Shown in pieces: positions 9,526 to 18,339 of a stretch of DNA of 64,000 bases. Made by a program: the position numbers and the translations under genes. Source of the stretch: Bacteroidota bacterium (GTDB lineage Bacteria > Bacteroidota > Bacteroidia > Bacteroidales > FEN-979). The notes below the pieces were generated by a model. It ran no database searches, was not told the DNA's origin, and saw only the letters and a program-made list of their open reading frames with translations. The stretch spans positions 1 to 64,000 of the forward strand of contig JAPLDI010000020.1 of assembly GCA_026391795.1 (NCBI GenBank), written 5' to 3'. The stretch's first letter is position 1, and each line of letters begins with the position of its first letter.

Positions 9526-9630
9526 AGGATCCTTTGGGCGCCTTTGAGAAAACCTTTGTGTTCCTTTGTGGTAAAAAAAATTAACCACGAAGGCGCACAA
9601 AGGAAAGCACAAAGGATCACAAAGAAAAAA
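9526..9630. repeat. Imperfect inverted repeat (CCTTTGTG family)
   Basis: Left arm CCTTTGTGTTCCTTTGTGGT and right arm ACCACGAAGGCGCACAAAGG fold into a long hairpin with few mismatches, separated by an A-rich loop, and the outer flanks add GATCCTTTG/CAAAGGATC. It separates the last two subunit genes of the Hyf-like cluster and is related to the repeat at 12681-12768. It may act as a partial terminator or RNA processing site. Confidence 0.75.
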
Positions 9631-9640
9631 CATTGGATCA

Positions 9641-10399
9641 ATGCCTATAAAGGAAATACAGATCTTCATGAAGCACGGGCGGCAGTCGGTTCCGGATCTC
9701 CGGAACGCTGAACTGTCATCCATGTTCCGCGGCAGGCCGGTGATCTCTCCGGACATCACTGCAGAAGAAACCGCTAAAGTTGCTGCACTCTGTCCGACCG
9801 GGGCAATTTCAGGCGGCCCCTGCAGCATTGATCTTGGCAGGTGCGTGTTTTGCAGGGAATGCCAGTTTGCAGTTCCCGGCAGGATTACCTTCACCAATGA
9901 TTATAAGATCGCAGCGAATGTGCCGGAGAACCTGATCATCAGGGCGGGGGATGACAACCCGGTGTCGTTGGACCCGTCAGGAATCCGGAAAGAGATCCGT
10001 TCCTTCTTCAAACATGCACTGAAATTAAGGCAGGTTTCAGCAGGCGGCGACAACTCCTGTGAAATGGAATTAAATGCCGCCGGCAATGTGAATTTCGACA
10101 TGGGAAGATACGGGATCGAGTTTGTGGCTTCCCCGCGCCATGCCGACGGGATCGTTATCACCGGACCCATCTCTGTGAACATGGCGGAGGCACTTCAGAT
10201 CACCTGGGATGCCGTTCCCGCTCCGAAGATCGTCATCCTGGCAGGGACCGATGCCATCAGCGGAGGACTCTTCGCCGGCAGTTCTGCACTTGACCGCAGT
10301 TTCCTTCAGAAGCACCCGGTTGACCTGTATCTTCCGGGCAACCCGGTTCATCCGCTGACCTTCATCAACGGGGTGCTCGACCTGATCGGAAAGCGGTGA
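9641..10399 (+). CDS. Ferredoxin-NuoB/HyfI-like subunit with degenerate proximal FeS site
   Basis: 252-residue protein. The N-terminal half holds one ferredoxin-type site (ALCPTGAI followed by RCVFCREC, four cysteines, about residues 47-75). The C-terminal half aligns with NuoB/HycG/HyfI: GGDNSCEMELNA, SPRHADGIVITGP, AGTDAISGGLF and VDLYLPGNPVHP. In the family these carry CxxC, a Cys before AxSGG, and PGCP, which together bind the proximal [4Fe-4S] cluster. Here they read D-N-S-C, D and N, so three of four ligands are replaced by Asp, Asp and Asn. The protein therefore keeps the fold but probably not the cluster. It is separated from the NuoCD-like gene by a 118-bp hairpin repeat. Confidence 0.82.
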   Translation: MPIKEIQIFMKHGRQSVPDLRNAELSSMFRGRPVISPDITAEETAKVAALCPTGAISGGPCSIDLGRCVFCRECQFAVPGRITFTNDYKIAANVPENLIIRAGDDNPVSLDPSGIRKEIRSFFKHALKLRQVSAGGDNSCEMELNAAGNVNFDMGRYGIEFVASPRHADGIVITGPISVNMAEALQITWDAVPAPKIVILAGTDAISGGLFAGSSALDRSFLQKHPVDLYLPGNPVHPLTFINGVLDLIGKR

Positions 10400-10413
10400 G
10401 CCGCGATTTGTAG

Positions 10414-10421
10414 TACCTTTG
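10414..10421 (+). promoter_or_regulatory. Putative -7 box (TACCTTTG) before copper ATPase
   Basis: TACCTTTG matches TAnnTTTG and lies 14 bases before the GTG start of the P-type ATPase, giving a very short leader. No convincing -33 TTTG at the right spacing was seen, so this is tentative. Confidence 0.35.
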
Positions 10422-10435
10422 CAAAAAATCCCGAA

Positions 10436-12652
10436 GTGGCTGTTGTTAAAGAAATATATCCCGTTGAAGGAATGTCCTGCGCATCCTGTGCACTCAGCAT
10501 ACAAACCATGCTTTCGGCACAGGAAGGTGTAAAGTCGGCCGTGGTGAACCTCGCCATGGAACAGGTTGTGGTGGAATATGAACCTCAGCTCATCGATCCC
10601 GGTAAAATGGGGAAAGTGATCGACGGCATCGGCTTCAAACTTATTACCGACCGGTCAGTGAATGCTGCAGACCAGGAGCAAAGCCAGAACCGGCGGCTGA
10701 AGCGGCTGAAATTCAACACCCTCCTGTCGGTCGCTTTTTCGGTTCCGGTAGTTTTGATCTCGATGGTCTTTCACCAGATCCCCTGGTCGCACTGGATCAT
10801 GCTTGTTCTGGCTATCCCTGTGCTGGCGATCTTCGGAAGGGAGTTCTTCATCATCGCCTGGAAAAGGGCCATCCATTTTTCTTCCAACATGGATACACTG
10901 GTGGCGCTGGGAACGGGAACCGCTTTTCTTTACAGTGTGTTTAATACCCTCTTCCCGGAATACCTGGAGTCGAAGGGATTCGAGCCGCACGTCTATTTTG
11001 AGGCAGCCGTGGTGATCATCTCATTCATCCTGATGGGAAGATATTTTGAAGAGCGTGCCAAGCAGCGGACATCCGGTGCTATCCGGAAACTGATGGGGCT
11101 TGGTGCAAAAACCGCCATAGTGATCCGGAAGGGCATCGAAAAAGAGATGCTGATCTCAAAGATCATTGTTGGCGATATCCTCATGATCCGTCCGGGAGAA
11201 AAGATCCCGGTTGACGGACGTGTGACCGAAGGGGAATCCTTTATCGACGAAAGCATGATCACCGGCGAGTCTGTGCCGGTGCAGAAGAAGGCGGGGGATG
11301 CCGTGATCGGGGCTACGATCAACCAGACCGGCAGCCTGAAGATGACAGCCGAAAAAATCGGCAGTGAGACGATGCTTGCACAGATCATTAAACTGGTCCA
11401 GGAGGCCCAGGGGAGCAGGGCTCCCGTGCAGAAACTGGTCGACAGGGTTGCCGCAGTCTTTGTCCCTGTCGTGATCGGGATCGCCATCCTCACTTTTATC
11501 GCATGGTCCATCTGGCACCCGGCATCCGGAAGCCCGATCGCCCTCATCTGCGCCATCACCGTGCTGGTCATCGCCTGTCCGTGTGCCCTGGGGCTGGCCA
11601 CCCCGACGGCCCTGATGGTGGGACTCGGAAAAGCAGCCGGGAACGGGATCCTGATCAGGGATGCGGAGAGCCTGGAGACTGCCTGCACCATCGACACCAT
11701 CGTACTTGACAAAACAGGGACGATCACCATTGGAAAACCGAGGGTTTCTGAAGTTTTCTGGGATGAAGCGATCAAGGATCAGGCTGCTGTTGAAGATGCA
11801 ATCGTATCGGTTGAATCCCGGTCGGAACACCCCTTTGCAGCGGCACTGGTGAACCATCTGAAAAGAGAAGGGTTTACTCCTCCTGAGATTTCGGGATTTA
11901 GCAGTGCAACCGGAAAGGGAGTCTCTGCCATTGTCGGAAGTGACACGTACATGATCGGAAGCCAGAGTTATATTCTTGAAAACGGCGGAAAATTTTCAGG
12001 AGCTTTCCTCGAAAAAGACAGGGAGTTGCGAAAGCAGGTACAGTCGATCATCTATGTTGCCAGGAACAAACAGGTCATCGTGCTTTTTTCGGTGACGGAT
12101 ATGATAAAACCCTCCTCTGCCGGCGCGGTGGAAGCATTGAAAAAGATGGGGATCGAGGTGCACATGCTGAGCGGGGATACCGTAGCCATCACCTCACACA
12201 TGGCGGCCAAGGCAGGGATCCGGTTTTTTAAAGGGGAAGTTACCCCGGAAGGGAAGTCGGATTATGTCCGTCAGCTGAAGGAAAAAGGAAGGCATGTCGC
12301 CATGGTCGGCGACGGGATCAACGATTCGCCGGCGCTGGCACTGGCCGATATTGGCATCGCACTTGGAACAGGAACCGACATTGCCATGGAGAGCGCACAG
12401 ATCACCCTGATCGGCGGCGACCTCGAAAAGATCATCTCCGCCATCGTCCTTTCCAGGAAGACGGTGAAGACCATCCGCCAGAACCTCTTCTGGGCCTTCT
12501 TTTACAATGTCATCAGCATACCGGTGGCAGCCGGGATTCTCTACCCGTTCACCGGCTTCCTGCTGAACCCGATGATCGCCGGTGCAGGGATGGCGCTCAG
12601 CTCGGTCTCGGTGGTGACAAACAGCCTCCGGCTGAAAAGGGTTAAGATCTGA
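10436..12652 (+). CDS. copA: Heavy-metal P1B-type ATPase, Cu+ exporter (CopA family)
   Basis: 738-residue inner-membrane P-type ATPase that would export Cu+ using ATP. Seen in order: one N-terminal heavy-metal domain with GMSCASC (about 12-18); transmembrane region; actuator TGES (ITGESVPV, about 277); the metal-selecting CPC in [15 protein letters not shown] (about 379); phosphorylation motif DKTGTIT (about 424); an HP motif in SEHPFAAAL; and [11 protein letters not shown] (about 624). CPC plus a CxxC metal domain supports Cu+ (or Ag+). The frame starts with GTG at 10436, the only start upstream of the metal domain. No copper regulator was recognised nearby. The gene is downstream of the Hyf-like cluster by 36 bp but may have its own promoter. 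Confidence 0.92.
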   Translation: MAVVKEIYPVEGMSCASCALSIQTMLSAQEGVKSAVVNLAMEQVVVEYEPQLIDPGKMGKVIDGIGFKLITDRSVNAADQEQSQNRRLKRLKFNTLLSVAFSVPVVLISMVFHQIPWSHWIMLVLAIPVLAIFGREFFIIAWKRAIHFSSNMDTLVALGTGTAFLYSVFNTLFPEYLESKGFEPHVYFEAAVVIISFILMGRYFEERAKQRTSGAIRKLMGLGAKTAIVIRKGIEKEMLISKIIVGDILMIRPGEKIPVDGRVTEGESFIDESMITGESVPVQKKAGDAVIGATINQTGSLKMTAEKIGSETMLAQIIKLVQEAQGSRAPVQKLVDRVAAVFVPVVIGIAILTFIAWSIWHPASGSPIALICAITVLVIACPCALGLATPTALMVGLGKAAGNGILIRDAESLETACTIDTIVLDKTGTITIGKPRVSEVFWDEAIKDQAAVEDAIVSVESRSEHPFAAALVNHLKREGFTPPEISGFSSATGKGVSAIVGSDTYMIGSQSYILENGGKFSGAFLEKDRELRKQVQSIIYVARNKQVIVLFSVTDMIKPSSAGAVEALKKMGIEVHMLSGDTVAITSHMAAKAGIRFFKGEVTPEGKSDYVRQLKEKGRHVAMVGDGINDSPALALADIGIALGTGTDIAMESAQITLIGGDLEKIISAIVLSRKTVKTIRQNLFWAFFYNVISIPVAAGILYPFTGFLLNPMIAGAGMALSSVSVVTNSLRLKRVKI

Positions 12653-12680
12653 ATTTGAACCTGATCATTATGACATTTAC

Positions 12681-12768
12681 TTTTGTGATCCTTTGTGTGC
12701 CTTTGTGGTTAAATCATTTAACCACGAAGGAACACGAAGGCTATCACCAAGGCGCTCGAAGGATCTTT
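12681..12768. repeat. Inverted repeat of the CCTTTGTG family
   Basis: TGTGATCCTTTGTGTG followed by CCTTTGTGGTTAAAT pairs with ATTTAACCACGAAGGAACAC; the right side continues with a second degenerate arm. It resembles the repeat at 9526-9630 and sits between the copper ATPase and the DUF4403 gene, probably as a transcript 3' end hairpin. Confidence 0.75.
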
Positions 12769-12794
12769 AGAAATCATGCACGGTTGAAATCAAT

Positions 12795-14186
12795 ATGAAA
12801 AGAAATTTCCTGCTTTCCTCCTTCTTTATCCTTCTCTTCACCGGCTGTTCCGTCCTGAAAATCCAGCGCCCGCCCGAATCGTATGAGGAGGTAAAGATAA
12901 CTCCCCCGGTATCCTTCATCAGCATCCCCGTTGAAGCCGACCTGAAAAAGATGGAGAACCTGCTGAACAAACAGTTCCGCGGACTTATCTATGCCGACAC
13001 CAGTTTCGACAACAACGACAAGGACGACCTGATGGTCAAGGCATGGAAGAGTGCAGAGATCAGGCTGACCATCCAGGGGAACCTGCTCTATTACAGCGTG
13101 CCACTGAGCGTATGGATCAGGAAGAAATTTTCAATCGGTGCTTTCGGGTTTGACGTTTCCGATTCCCGCGAAGTCACCGGCAGCATCATCCTGAAATTCC
13201 ATACCCGCGTGGTTCTTCAGAAGGACTGGACCCTTTCGGCACTGACCACTTCCGACGGGTATGAATGGGTGACAACGCCCACCCTCCAGCTCGCCCCCGG
13301 CATCAGCATCCCGCTGCCTTTTATCTCCGACCTGCTCCTGGCATCCAATCAGAAGAACATCAATTCGCAGATCGACAAGGCCTTTCAGTCGGCCCTCAAC
13401 CTGAAAGCCTCATTTCAGCCGGTCTGGAACAGCCTGCAGGTTCCGTTCAAACTTTCGGATGAATATCCCTTATGGGCGAAGATCACCCCGCTGGAAATCA
13501 GTACCGTCCCCCTCCAGGGATCCTCAAACGTGATCCATCATACCCTTGGGATCAAAGCCTATACCGAACTCTTTTATGGCAGCGAACCCGCCTACCAGGT
13601 GAATGAAACCATACCCGACCTTAAGATCACAAGCCGGCTCGACAACGATTTCAACATCAGCCTGGCACTGGATGTCCCCATCAACGAGATCAATGAGATT
13701 GCCTCAAAACAGCTGGTCGGTTACAAGTACAGGGAAGGCAAATACCTTGTTGAAGTCAGAGATGTGTTCCTGTTCGGAAGCGGCGATAAACTTGTGGTGG
13801 CTCTGAATATTGACGGGAGCATCCAGGGAACCATTTACCTCTCGGGGAAGCCCTATTATGACCGGGATTCATCCTCGCTGAAGGTCAGGGACCTCGATTT
13901 CGACATACGCACAAAAAATGTCCTGGTGAAGTCGGCTTCCTGGCTGTTGCACCAGAACCTGATCCAGACACTCTCGCAGCAGTTGTCATTCCCCGTTGGC
14001 GAACAGCTGCAGTCAGCGCGGAACCAGCTTCAGGGTTACCTCGACAGGAACAAGAAAATGGAGTATTTCACGATTTCCGGAACCATAGATAAACCGGAGA
14101 TCGGCGACATCCTGATCACCAGGCAGTCAATAAAAGCGATGATAATTTTTCGGGGCAAGATCAATGTTACTATAGAGGCAGAGTGA
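12795..14186 (+). CDS. DUF4403 family lipoprotein
   Basis: 463-residue predicted lipoprotein. The signal peptide ends in a lipobox (LLFTGCS, Cys about residue 18). The rest resembles DUF4403 proteins, which have an SMP/BPI-like lipid-binding fold by structure prediction in the family; visible features include paired halves each with amphipathic strands, SFISIPVEADLKKMENLLNK near the N terminus and a second ALDVPINEINEIASKQL segment near residue 290. Function is not known; lipid handling at the envelope is inference. It stands alone between a hairpin repeat and a convergent gene. Confidence 0.75.
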   Translation: MKRNFLLSSFFILLFTGCSVLKIQRPPESYEEVKITPPVSFISIPVEADLKKMENLLNKQFRGLIYADTSFDNNDKDDLMVKAWKSAEIRLTIQGNLLYYSVPLSVWIRKKFSIGAFGFDVSDSREVTGSIILKFHTRVVLQKDWTLSALTTSDGYEWVTTPTLQLAPGISIPLPFISDLLLASNQKNINSQIDKAFQSALNLKASFQPVWNSLQVPFKLSDEYPLWAKITPLEISTVPLQGSSNVIHHTLGIKAYTELFYGSEPAYQVNETIPDLKITSRLDNDFNISLALDVPINEINEIASKQLVGYKYREGKYLVEVRDVFLFGSGDKLVVALNIDGSIQGTIYLSGKPYYDRDSSSLKVRDLDFDIRTKNVLVKSASWLLHQNLIQTLSQQLSFPVGEQLQSARNQLQGYLDRNKKMEYFTISGTIDKPEIGDILITRQSIKAMIIFRGKINVTIEAE

Positions 14187-14307
14187 TTTACGAATTGGGT
14201 ATCAGGTGTTGGGTATTAGGTGTTGGCTGATATCCGAATTCGGAAAACCGAAATCAGAATTCCGATTTCCGACCTCCGACCTCCATCCTCCATCCACCAT
14301 CTTCGTT

Positions 14308-14345
14308 CTTGTCATTGCGAGGAGTGCAGCGACGAAGCAACCTCC
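14308..14345. repeat. Single copy of the ATTGCGAGGAG repeat
   Basis: One unit of the same repeat as the array at 1-569 (CATTGCGAGGAGTGCAGCG then ACGAAGCAACCTCC). It lies in the convergent gap between the DUF4403 gene and the GT39-like gene. Confidence 0.85.
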
Positions 14346-14356
14346 TCCAGCATCTC

Positions 14357-16405
14357 CTACTTTCCACCTGTCTTTTCCGGTACAATTTCATAATTGATCC
14401 TGTAGAGGCAGGAAGGTTCATTATCATTTTCGCCGGTTTGCATGATCTTTGTCCGGATTCCCGGGTATTTTGCTTCAATAAAATTAATGAACCGTTCAAG
14501 CATCGGGAGCTTACGCTGATCATTCTTCTGAGACGAGAGCGAACGGATGTTATCCGTCATAATATGTGTCACATGCGCCTTCCGCAGGATCTGAAGGGCC
14601 GAATCAGGGTAGACCAGGAAAATTTCACCGGACTTGACTTTCAGCCAGCTTTTCAAGGTGTCGGCTTTATCGGAGATGCTGATGTTTAATCTGCGGAGTT
14701 CATCCAGCATAGGGTTGCGGGACTGTTCGGAAAAATTGAGAACAAGGAACCGAACAGTATAATTGCCATCTTTTACAAGCATTCCATAACCCAGAATGCT
14801 CCTTTTAAACTCCCTTGAAAAGTTCGCCGAAAGGGATTTTTTGTCCAGCCCTGAGACGGCTAACAGGTAATAGTGAGGATTTTTGCGTTTCCAGTCCCTG
14901 ACTAAGGAATCGCCTGAAACAAGAGGAATGCGGGAAATCCCGAAAAAATCCTTTCCGTTGCTGAACATAAAAGAGATTGTCGGCTTACGGCAGGCAACAA
15001 CAGCATTTTTCGGCAGGTTTGCCCGGGTCCATTCGCTCAGCTTGCAATAATTCTCCCAGTCGGGGGTGAGTCCGTAATATTTACTGTTGATTCTCCGGGC
15101 ATCGCTAACCTGGCCTGCCGTGATGTTCAGCGAAAATCCTGCCAGGATAAGAATGATTACCGGAAAGAGCAGCTGGAACCGGGTCCATCCTTTATTCTCC
15201 AATGCATAATAAATGCAGGAGAGAAGCAGCAGGAGGATCAGCGACATGTACGGGATGATGAACCTGCTCTGCATCCAGAGCGTGTGGGCAACGAAAAAAA
15301 TGACGAAAAGGGTTATCAGTGTGTACACTCCGATGAAGAAAATGTACCGGTTCCTTTTGAACAGGAGGATCATCGCCAGGATCATGGCAAGGAGCGTCAG
15401 GGCAGTGACGATCCAGTCAGGTCTGACCAATTTCGCCGGGTCGCTCAGCCCAAGGAGGCTATAGAAGGATCCGGAAAGGTAAAAATTGGTATTCGCACTG
15501 AACCTGTTGATGAAACCCATCGCTGTTTCCCTGCCCATGGCCGGATGGTAATAATCTTTGGAAAGCAGGTCGCGGAAGAGATCACTGAAGAGGATCTGTG
15601 ACCCGGGGGAAAACAGGAGCAGGTAACCCTGGTAAAGAATCAGCAGCGACAGGAATGCAGCGGAAAGGACAAGCAGGTTTTTCCATTGTTTGCGGTAAAT
15701 GAAAAACAGACCCACTGCAAGGGTTGCAGAGAAACCGATGAAGCGGGTCAGCCACAGGCAAAGCAGGCAAACAATGAGCGGCCACTGGTTTTTCCATACC
15801 GCTACCAGGGATTTGTCTTCTTCCTTATCTATAAAACCTTTGAAAAACAGATAGACCGTCAGGCTCTGAATAAACATGAACAATGCTTCACTGTATGTCT
15901 GACTTCCGTAATAGAGGATTGACGAATTAATGGCAAGCAGCACAAGCAATGCCATCAGCAAAAGGGAAGGTATCCTCTCATTAAAGGCTTTGTAGAGAAA
16001 GAAAAACGATCCAAGCAGGAACAGGAGCGAAAGGATTTTCAGGGGAATGGCTGACAGTCCGAAAAGACCGACAAAAGGTCCGAGCACTATAGGATAAAGC
16101 GGTCCCTGGAACTCCGGGGAACGGAAATGGTGAATAAAATTATAAGCCCTGGCAACGTATGAGGAGTCATCGCCTGACAAACTGAACCGGATATCAAACA
16201 GGAGGAACCCGACGATCAGGGCCAGCGACAAAATGATCCAGAAAATGGCGCGAGCGTGTTCTGACAGGAATTGATTAATTTTCTCAAACAAGGAGAGACC
16301 GAGTTCTGTTGTTTTATCGCCGGAAGAAGGAATATTCCGGGGTTTGCTTTTCAGATCCGCGTTTACCGGTGGAACTCCTTTTCTCGTTTTCTGTTTTTTC
16401 GCCAT
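14357..16405 (-). CDS. GT39/ArnT-like polytopic glycosyltransferase
   Basis: 682-residue membrane protein. A basic cytoplasmic N terminus (MAKKQKTRKG) is followed by about 10-12 hydrophobic segments and a soluble C-terminal domain of about 250 residues. Just after the first membrane segment comes LSGDDSSYVARAYNF then FQGPLYPIVLGPFVGLFG (about 75-115), the acidic first periplasmic loop plus P-rich motif of the PMT/ArnT (PMT_2) superfamily, which transfer sugars from polyprenyl phosphates. Donor and acceptor cannot be told. A 32-bp gap separates it from the upstream minus-strand gene, so co-transcription is plausible. Confidence 0.75.
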   Translation of the reverse strand: MAKKQKTRKGVPPVNADLKSKPRNIPSSGDKTTELGLSLFEKINQFLSEHARAIFWIILSLALIVGFLLFDIRFSLSGDDSSYVARAYNFIHHFRSPEFQGPLYPIVLGPFVGLFGLSAIPLKILSLLFLLGSFFFLYKAFNERIPSLLLMALLVLLAINSSILYYGSQTYSEALFMFIQSLTVYLFFKGFIDKEEDKSLVAVWKNQWPLIVCLLCLWLTRFIGFSATLAVGLFFIYRKQWKNLLVLSAAFLSLLILYQGYLLLFSPGSQILFSDLFRDLLSKDYYHPAMGRETAMGFINRFSANTNFYLSGSFYSLLGLSDPAKLVRPDWIVTALTLLAMILAMILLFKRNRYIFFIGVYTLITLFVIFFVAHTLWMQSRFIIPYMSLILLLLLSCIYYALENKGWTRFQLLFPVIILILAGFSLNITAGQVSDARRINSKYYGLTPDWENYCKLSEWTRANLPKNAVVACRKPTISFMFSNGKDFFGISRIPLVSGDSLVRDWKRKNPHYYLLAVSGLDKKSLSANFSREFKRSILGYGMLVKDGNYTVRFLVLNFSEQSRNPMLDELRRLNISISDKADTLKSWLKVKSGEIFLVYPDSALQILRKAHVTHIMTDNIRSLSSQKNDQRKLPMLERFINFIEAKYPGIRTKIMQTGENDNEPSCLYRINYEIVPEKTGGK

Positions 16406-16437
16406 GGAATAAAAATAGGTTGAATGGATTTAATTCA

Positions 16438-17427
16438 TCATTTCCGGACTGCCCCCGTATATTCTTTTACCCCGTCGAGCCAGTGGACCAGGTTCAGCAC
16501 AAATTGTGCGTTCTGCGGGGCGAGCTCCGAGTTGATACCGATTCTCATGCTGCCATTGACAACCTGCGCGGTGAACATGGCGGCTTCGCCGAAAACGGCT
16601 ACCCTTCCTTTGCCAAAGTTGAGTAAAGATCCCTGGTAAAAGCCATTCAGCTTCTGCGTGGGGGTTTTCGGATTGAAGCGCCAGGCTGTGTCGGGTTGCA
16701 GGCCGAGGTCGGAATCTGAAAAACATAAAACATTCATCGATCCTTCATGCGACTTAAATGCCGAACCGGTAAATGTGGTAACCCGGTCGATCTTTTCATA
16801 CTCTTTGATTCCCGTTGTGGCAGGGGAGGGATGCAGTTTCCCGTTTTCAGCAGAGAATTCGGAAGGCGGCCAGAAGCTTTCTCCTGTCCTTGCAAACCCG
16901 TTCAGAAACTCAAATCCGAAAGCTTTCCCCAGGTTCGTTGCCGCTCCGGCAAACGGCATATGATCGGCTACCAGAAGCAGGCTCCCGCCGTTTTCGACCC
17001 ATTTTCTGAGAACGGATATTTCTTTTTCTGAAAAAGCGGAAGGAGTAGGGAGGGCCCAGCTATTGGAGTTAACTTCATTCAGCGCGTTGACGATCACCAG
17101 GAGCCTGCATCCTTTTAACAAACCGGCATCCGTTAAGGTTGTGTCAAAACTCTTCACCTTGTACCCGTCCTGCTCCAGCAGTTTGCTGAAAGGAAAGAAC
17201 CCCCCGTTACGGGTATGAAAATTAAAATGGGATCCGTCGATGTAAATTACCGGGCCTTTCCCCTGCGGGTATGCGGCCTGGCGTATGGGGAAGGTGAAAG
17301 TGGTGTCGGGAACCTGCTGGGCATCGGCTGTGGAAGCAAAGATGAGAGCAAAGATCAAATAGATGAGCTGCAGCATTGACGCTGGAATAAAAAAAGGTTT
17401 GGATTCTTTAACGGCTTTACTTTTCAT
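16438..17427 (-). CDS. Secreted DUF4350/GATase1-like protein
   Basis: 329-residue exported protein; a signal peptide ends at about residue 36 (FALIFASTADAQQ). The body looks like the class I amidotransferase-like fold used by DUF4350/ThuA-type proteins: GPVIYIDGSHFN, LLKGCRLLVIVNAL, ISVLRKWVENGGSLLLVADH, and GKGRVAVFGEAAMFTAQ. The usual nucleophile Cys in a GxCxG elbow is not evident, so catalysis is doubtful. Probably a carbohydrate- or ligand-binding periplasmic protein, but this is inference. The downstream gene is the GT39-like protein and the upstream genes are DUF190 and FluC. Confidence 0.6.
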   Translation of the reverse strand: MKSKAVKESKPFFIPASMLQLIYLIFALIFASTADAQQVPDTTFTFPIRQAAYPQGKGPVIYIDGSHFNFHTRNGGFFPFSKLLEQDGYKVKSFDTTLTDAGLLKGCRLLVIVNALNEVNSNSWALPTPSAFSEKEISVLRKWVENGGSLLLVADHMPFAGAATNLGKAFGFEFLNGFARTGESFWPPSEFSAENGKLHPSPATTGIKEYEKIDRVTTFTGSAFKSHEGSMNVLCFSDSDLGLQPDTAWRFNPKTPTQKLNGFYQGSLLNFGKGRVAVFGEAAMFTAQVVNGSMRIGINSELAPQNAQFVLNLVHWLDGVKEYTGAVRK

Positions 17428-17441
17428 GTTCAGATTACAGT

Positions 17442-17792
17442 TTATTGTTTTCCTGACTTATATCGTATGACTTCAGCTTTTTCAAGAGTAATCAGTCCGC
17501 CTGATTTTGTCTGCTCGAACAATTGCTCAACGATCAACGTGAACGCTCTTATCTTTTCCTCCGTGTCTACAATCTCAATCACCAATGGCAGGTCAGAAGA
17601 GATCTCAAACAGTTTTGTTGAATGAACTTTTGAATTGGGACCAAAACCCATGATTCCCCTTGTAACAGTAGCACCGGAAAGTCCCTGTTTTTTTGCTTCA
17701 AATACGATGGTCTCGTACAATGGTTGTTGTCCCAGCTTGTCGGATTCGCCGATAAAAATACGGAGAAGTTTTGCATCCGGATTATTTTCCAT
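17442..17792 (-). CDS. DUF190 family PII-like protein
   Basis: 116-residue soluble protein of the DUF190 family, whose members have a PII-like ferredoxin fold and are often found next to crcB/fluC fluoride channels. Recognisable stretches are KLLRIFIGESDKLGQQPLYE, KKQGLSGATVTRGIMGFG and a C-terminal SGGLITLEKAEVIRY. It lies 2 bp downstream of the fluC gene and is almost certainly co-transcribed with it. A regulatory or accessory role in fluoride export is inferred from this association only. Confidence 0.85.
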   Translation of the reverse strand: MENNPDAKLLRIFIGESDKLGQQPLYETIVFEAKKQGLSGATVTRGIMGFGPNSKVHSTKLFEISSDLPLVIEIVDTEEKIRAFTLIVEQLFEQTKSGGLITLEKAEVIRYKSGKQ

Positions 17793-17794
17793 GT

Positions 17795-18166
17795 TCAGAT
17801 AAGTTTTGTGATTGTGATGCCGATGATTGTTGCAAAGAGTCCGACTGCAACACTTAACAGGATATATCCGGACGCGTACCAGAATTGTCCGTCGCGGAGC
17901 ATGCCTACGGTTTCATTTGAAAAAGCCGAAAAGGTCGTAAAGCCACCGATGAGGCCTGTGGCCAGAAACAGCCTCCATTCCTGGGTAAGGTTTCCCCTTT
18001 CGGTCAATCCGAAAACAAGTCCGATGAGAAAACAACCGATAATATTTACTGTCAGCGTTGCAAATGGAAATGTGGAAAGGAATCTTGTCTGTATAAACTG
18101 GGAAAGTAAATAGCGGGAGACTCCCCCGATAAAACTGCCTGCCCCGATTGCCAGTATTAATCTCAT
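17795..18166 (-). CDS. fluC: Fluoride channel FluC/CrcB
   Basis: 123-residue membrane protein with four hydrophobic segments, the size expected of a single-domain Fluc subunit that dimerises to form a fluoride channel. Diagnostic motifs: GGVSRYLLSQ near the N terminus, TLTVNIIGCFLIG (the polar Asn track, about residues 40-52), and GFTTFSAFSNE (the phenylalanine box, about 76-86). Only one fluC is seen, unlike the tandem pairs of some bacteria. I looked upstream (18167-18290) for a crcB-type fluoride riboswitch and did not find a convincing one. Function: export of F- that enters as HF. Confidence 0.92.
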   Translation of the reverse strand: MRLILAIGAGSFIGGVSRYLLSQFIQTRFLSTFPFATLTVNIIGCFLIGLVFGLTERGNLTQEWRLFLATGLIGGFTTFSAFSNETVGMLRDGQFWYASGYILLSVAVGLFATIIGITITKLI

Positions 18167-18299
18167 GTCGTTCTGAATAATTCAATTATTGCCGGTGTCC
18201 AGCCCCTGACAAATCCCTGTTTCATTAATCCCTGGTAAAGACAAATACGTATTTAAGATTATTGCAAATTAACGGACAAATTCTATAACCACAAAGGAA

Positions 18300-18334
18300 C
18301 AAAATGCCGGCCTGTCGAGCCGGCCCGACCGGCA
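18300..18334 (-). terminator. Possible terminator hairpin for the 18.3-19.7 kb operon
   Basis: On the minus strand TGCCGG...GTCG pairs with CGAC...CCGGCA with a bulge, and is followed by a short TTTT run. It lies 6 bp past the last minus-strand stop at 18340. The T tract is weak and the region also carries half of a CCTTTGTGG-type repeat. Confidence 0.4.
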
Positions 18335-18339
18335 GTATA

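Noticed and set aside
9526-12768. CRISPR-like repeats
   Set aside because: The repeats are single inverted hairpins without regular spacers and no cas genes are near.
18167-18290. Possible crcB fluoride riboswitch upstream of fluC
   Set aside because: The conserved pseudoknot and GGNGAUG-type segments could not be found on the minus strand; the similarity was too weak.
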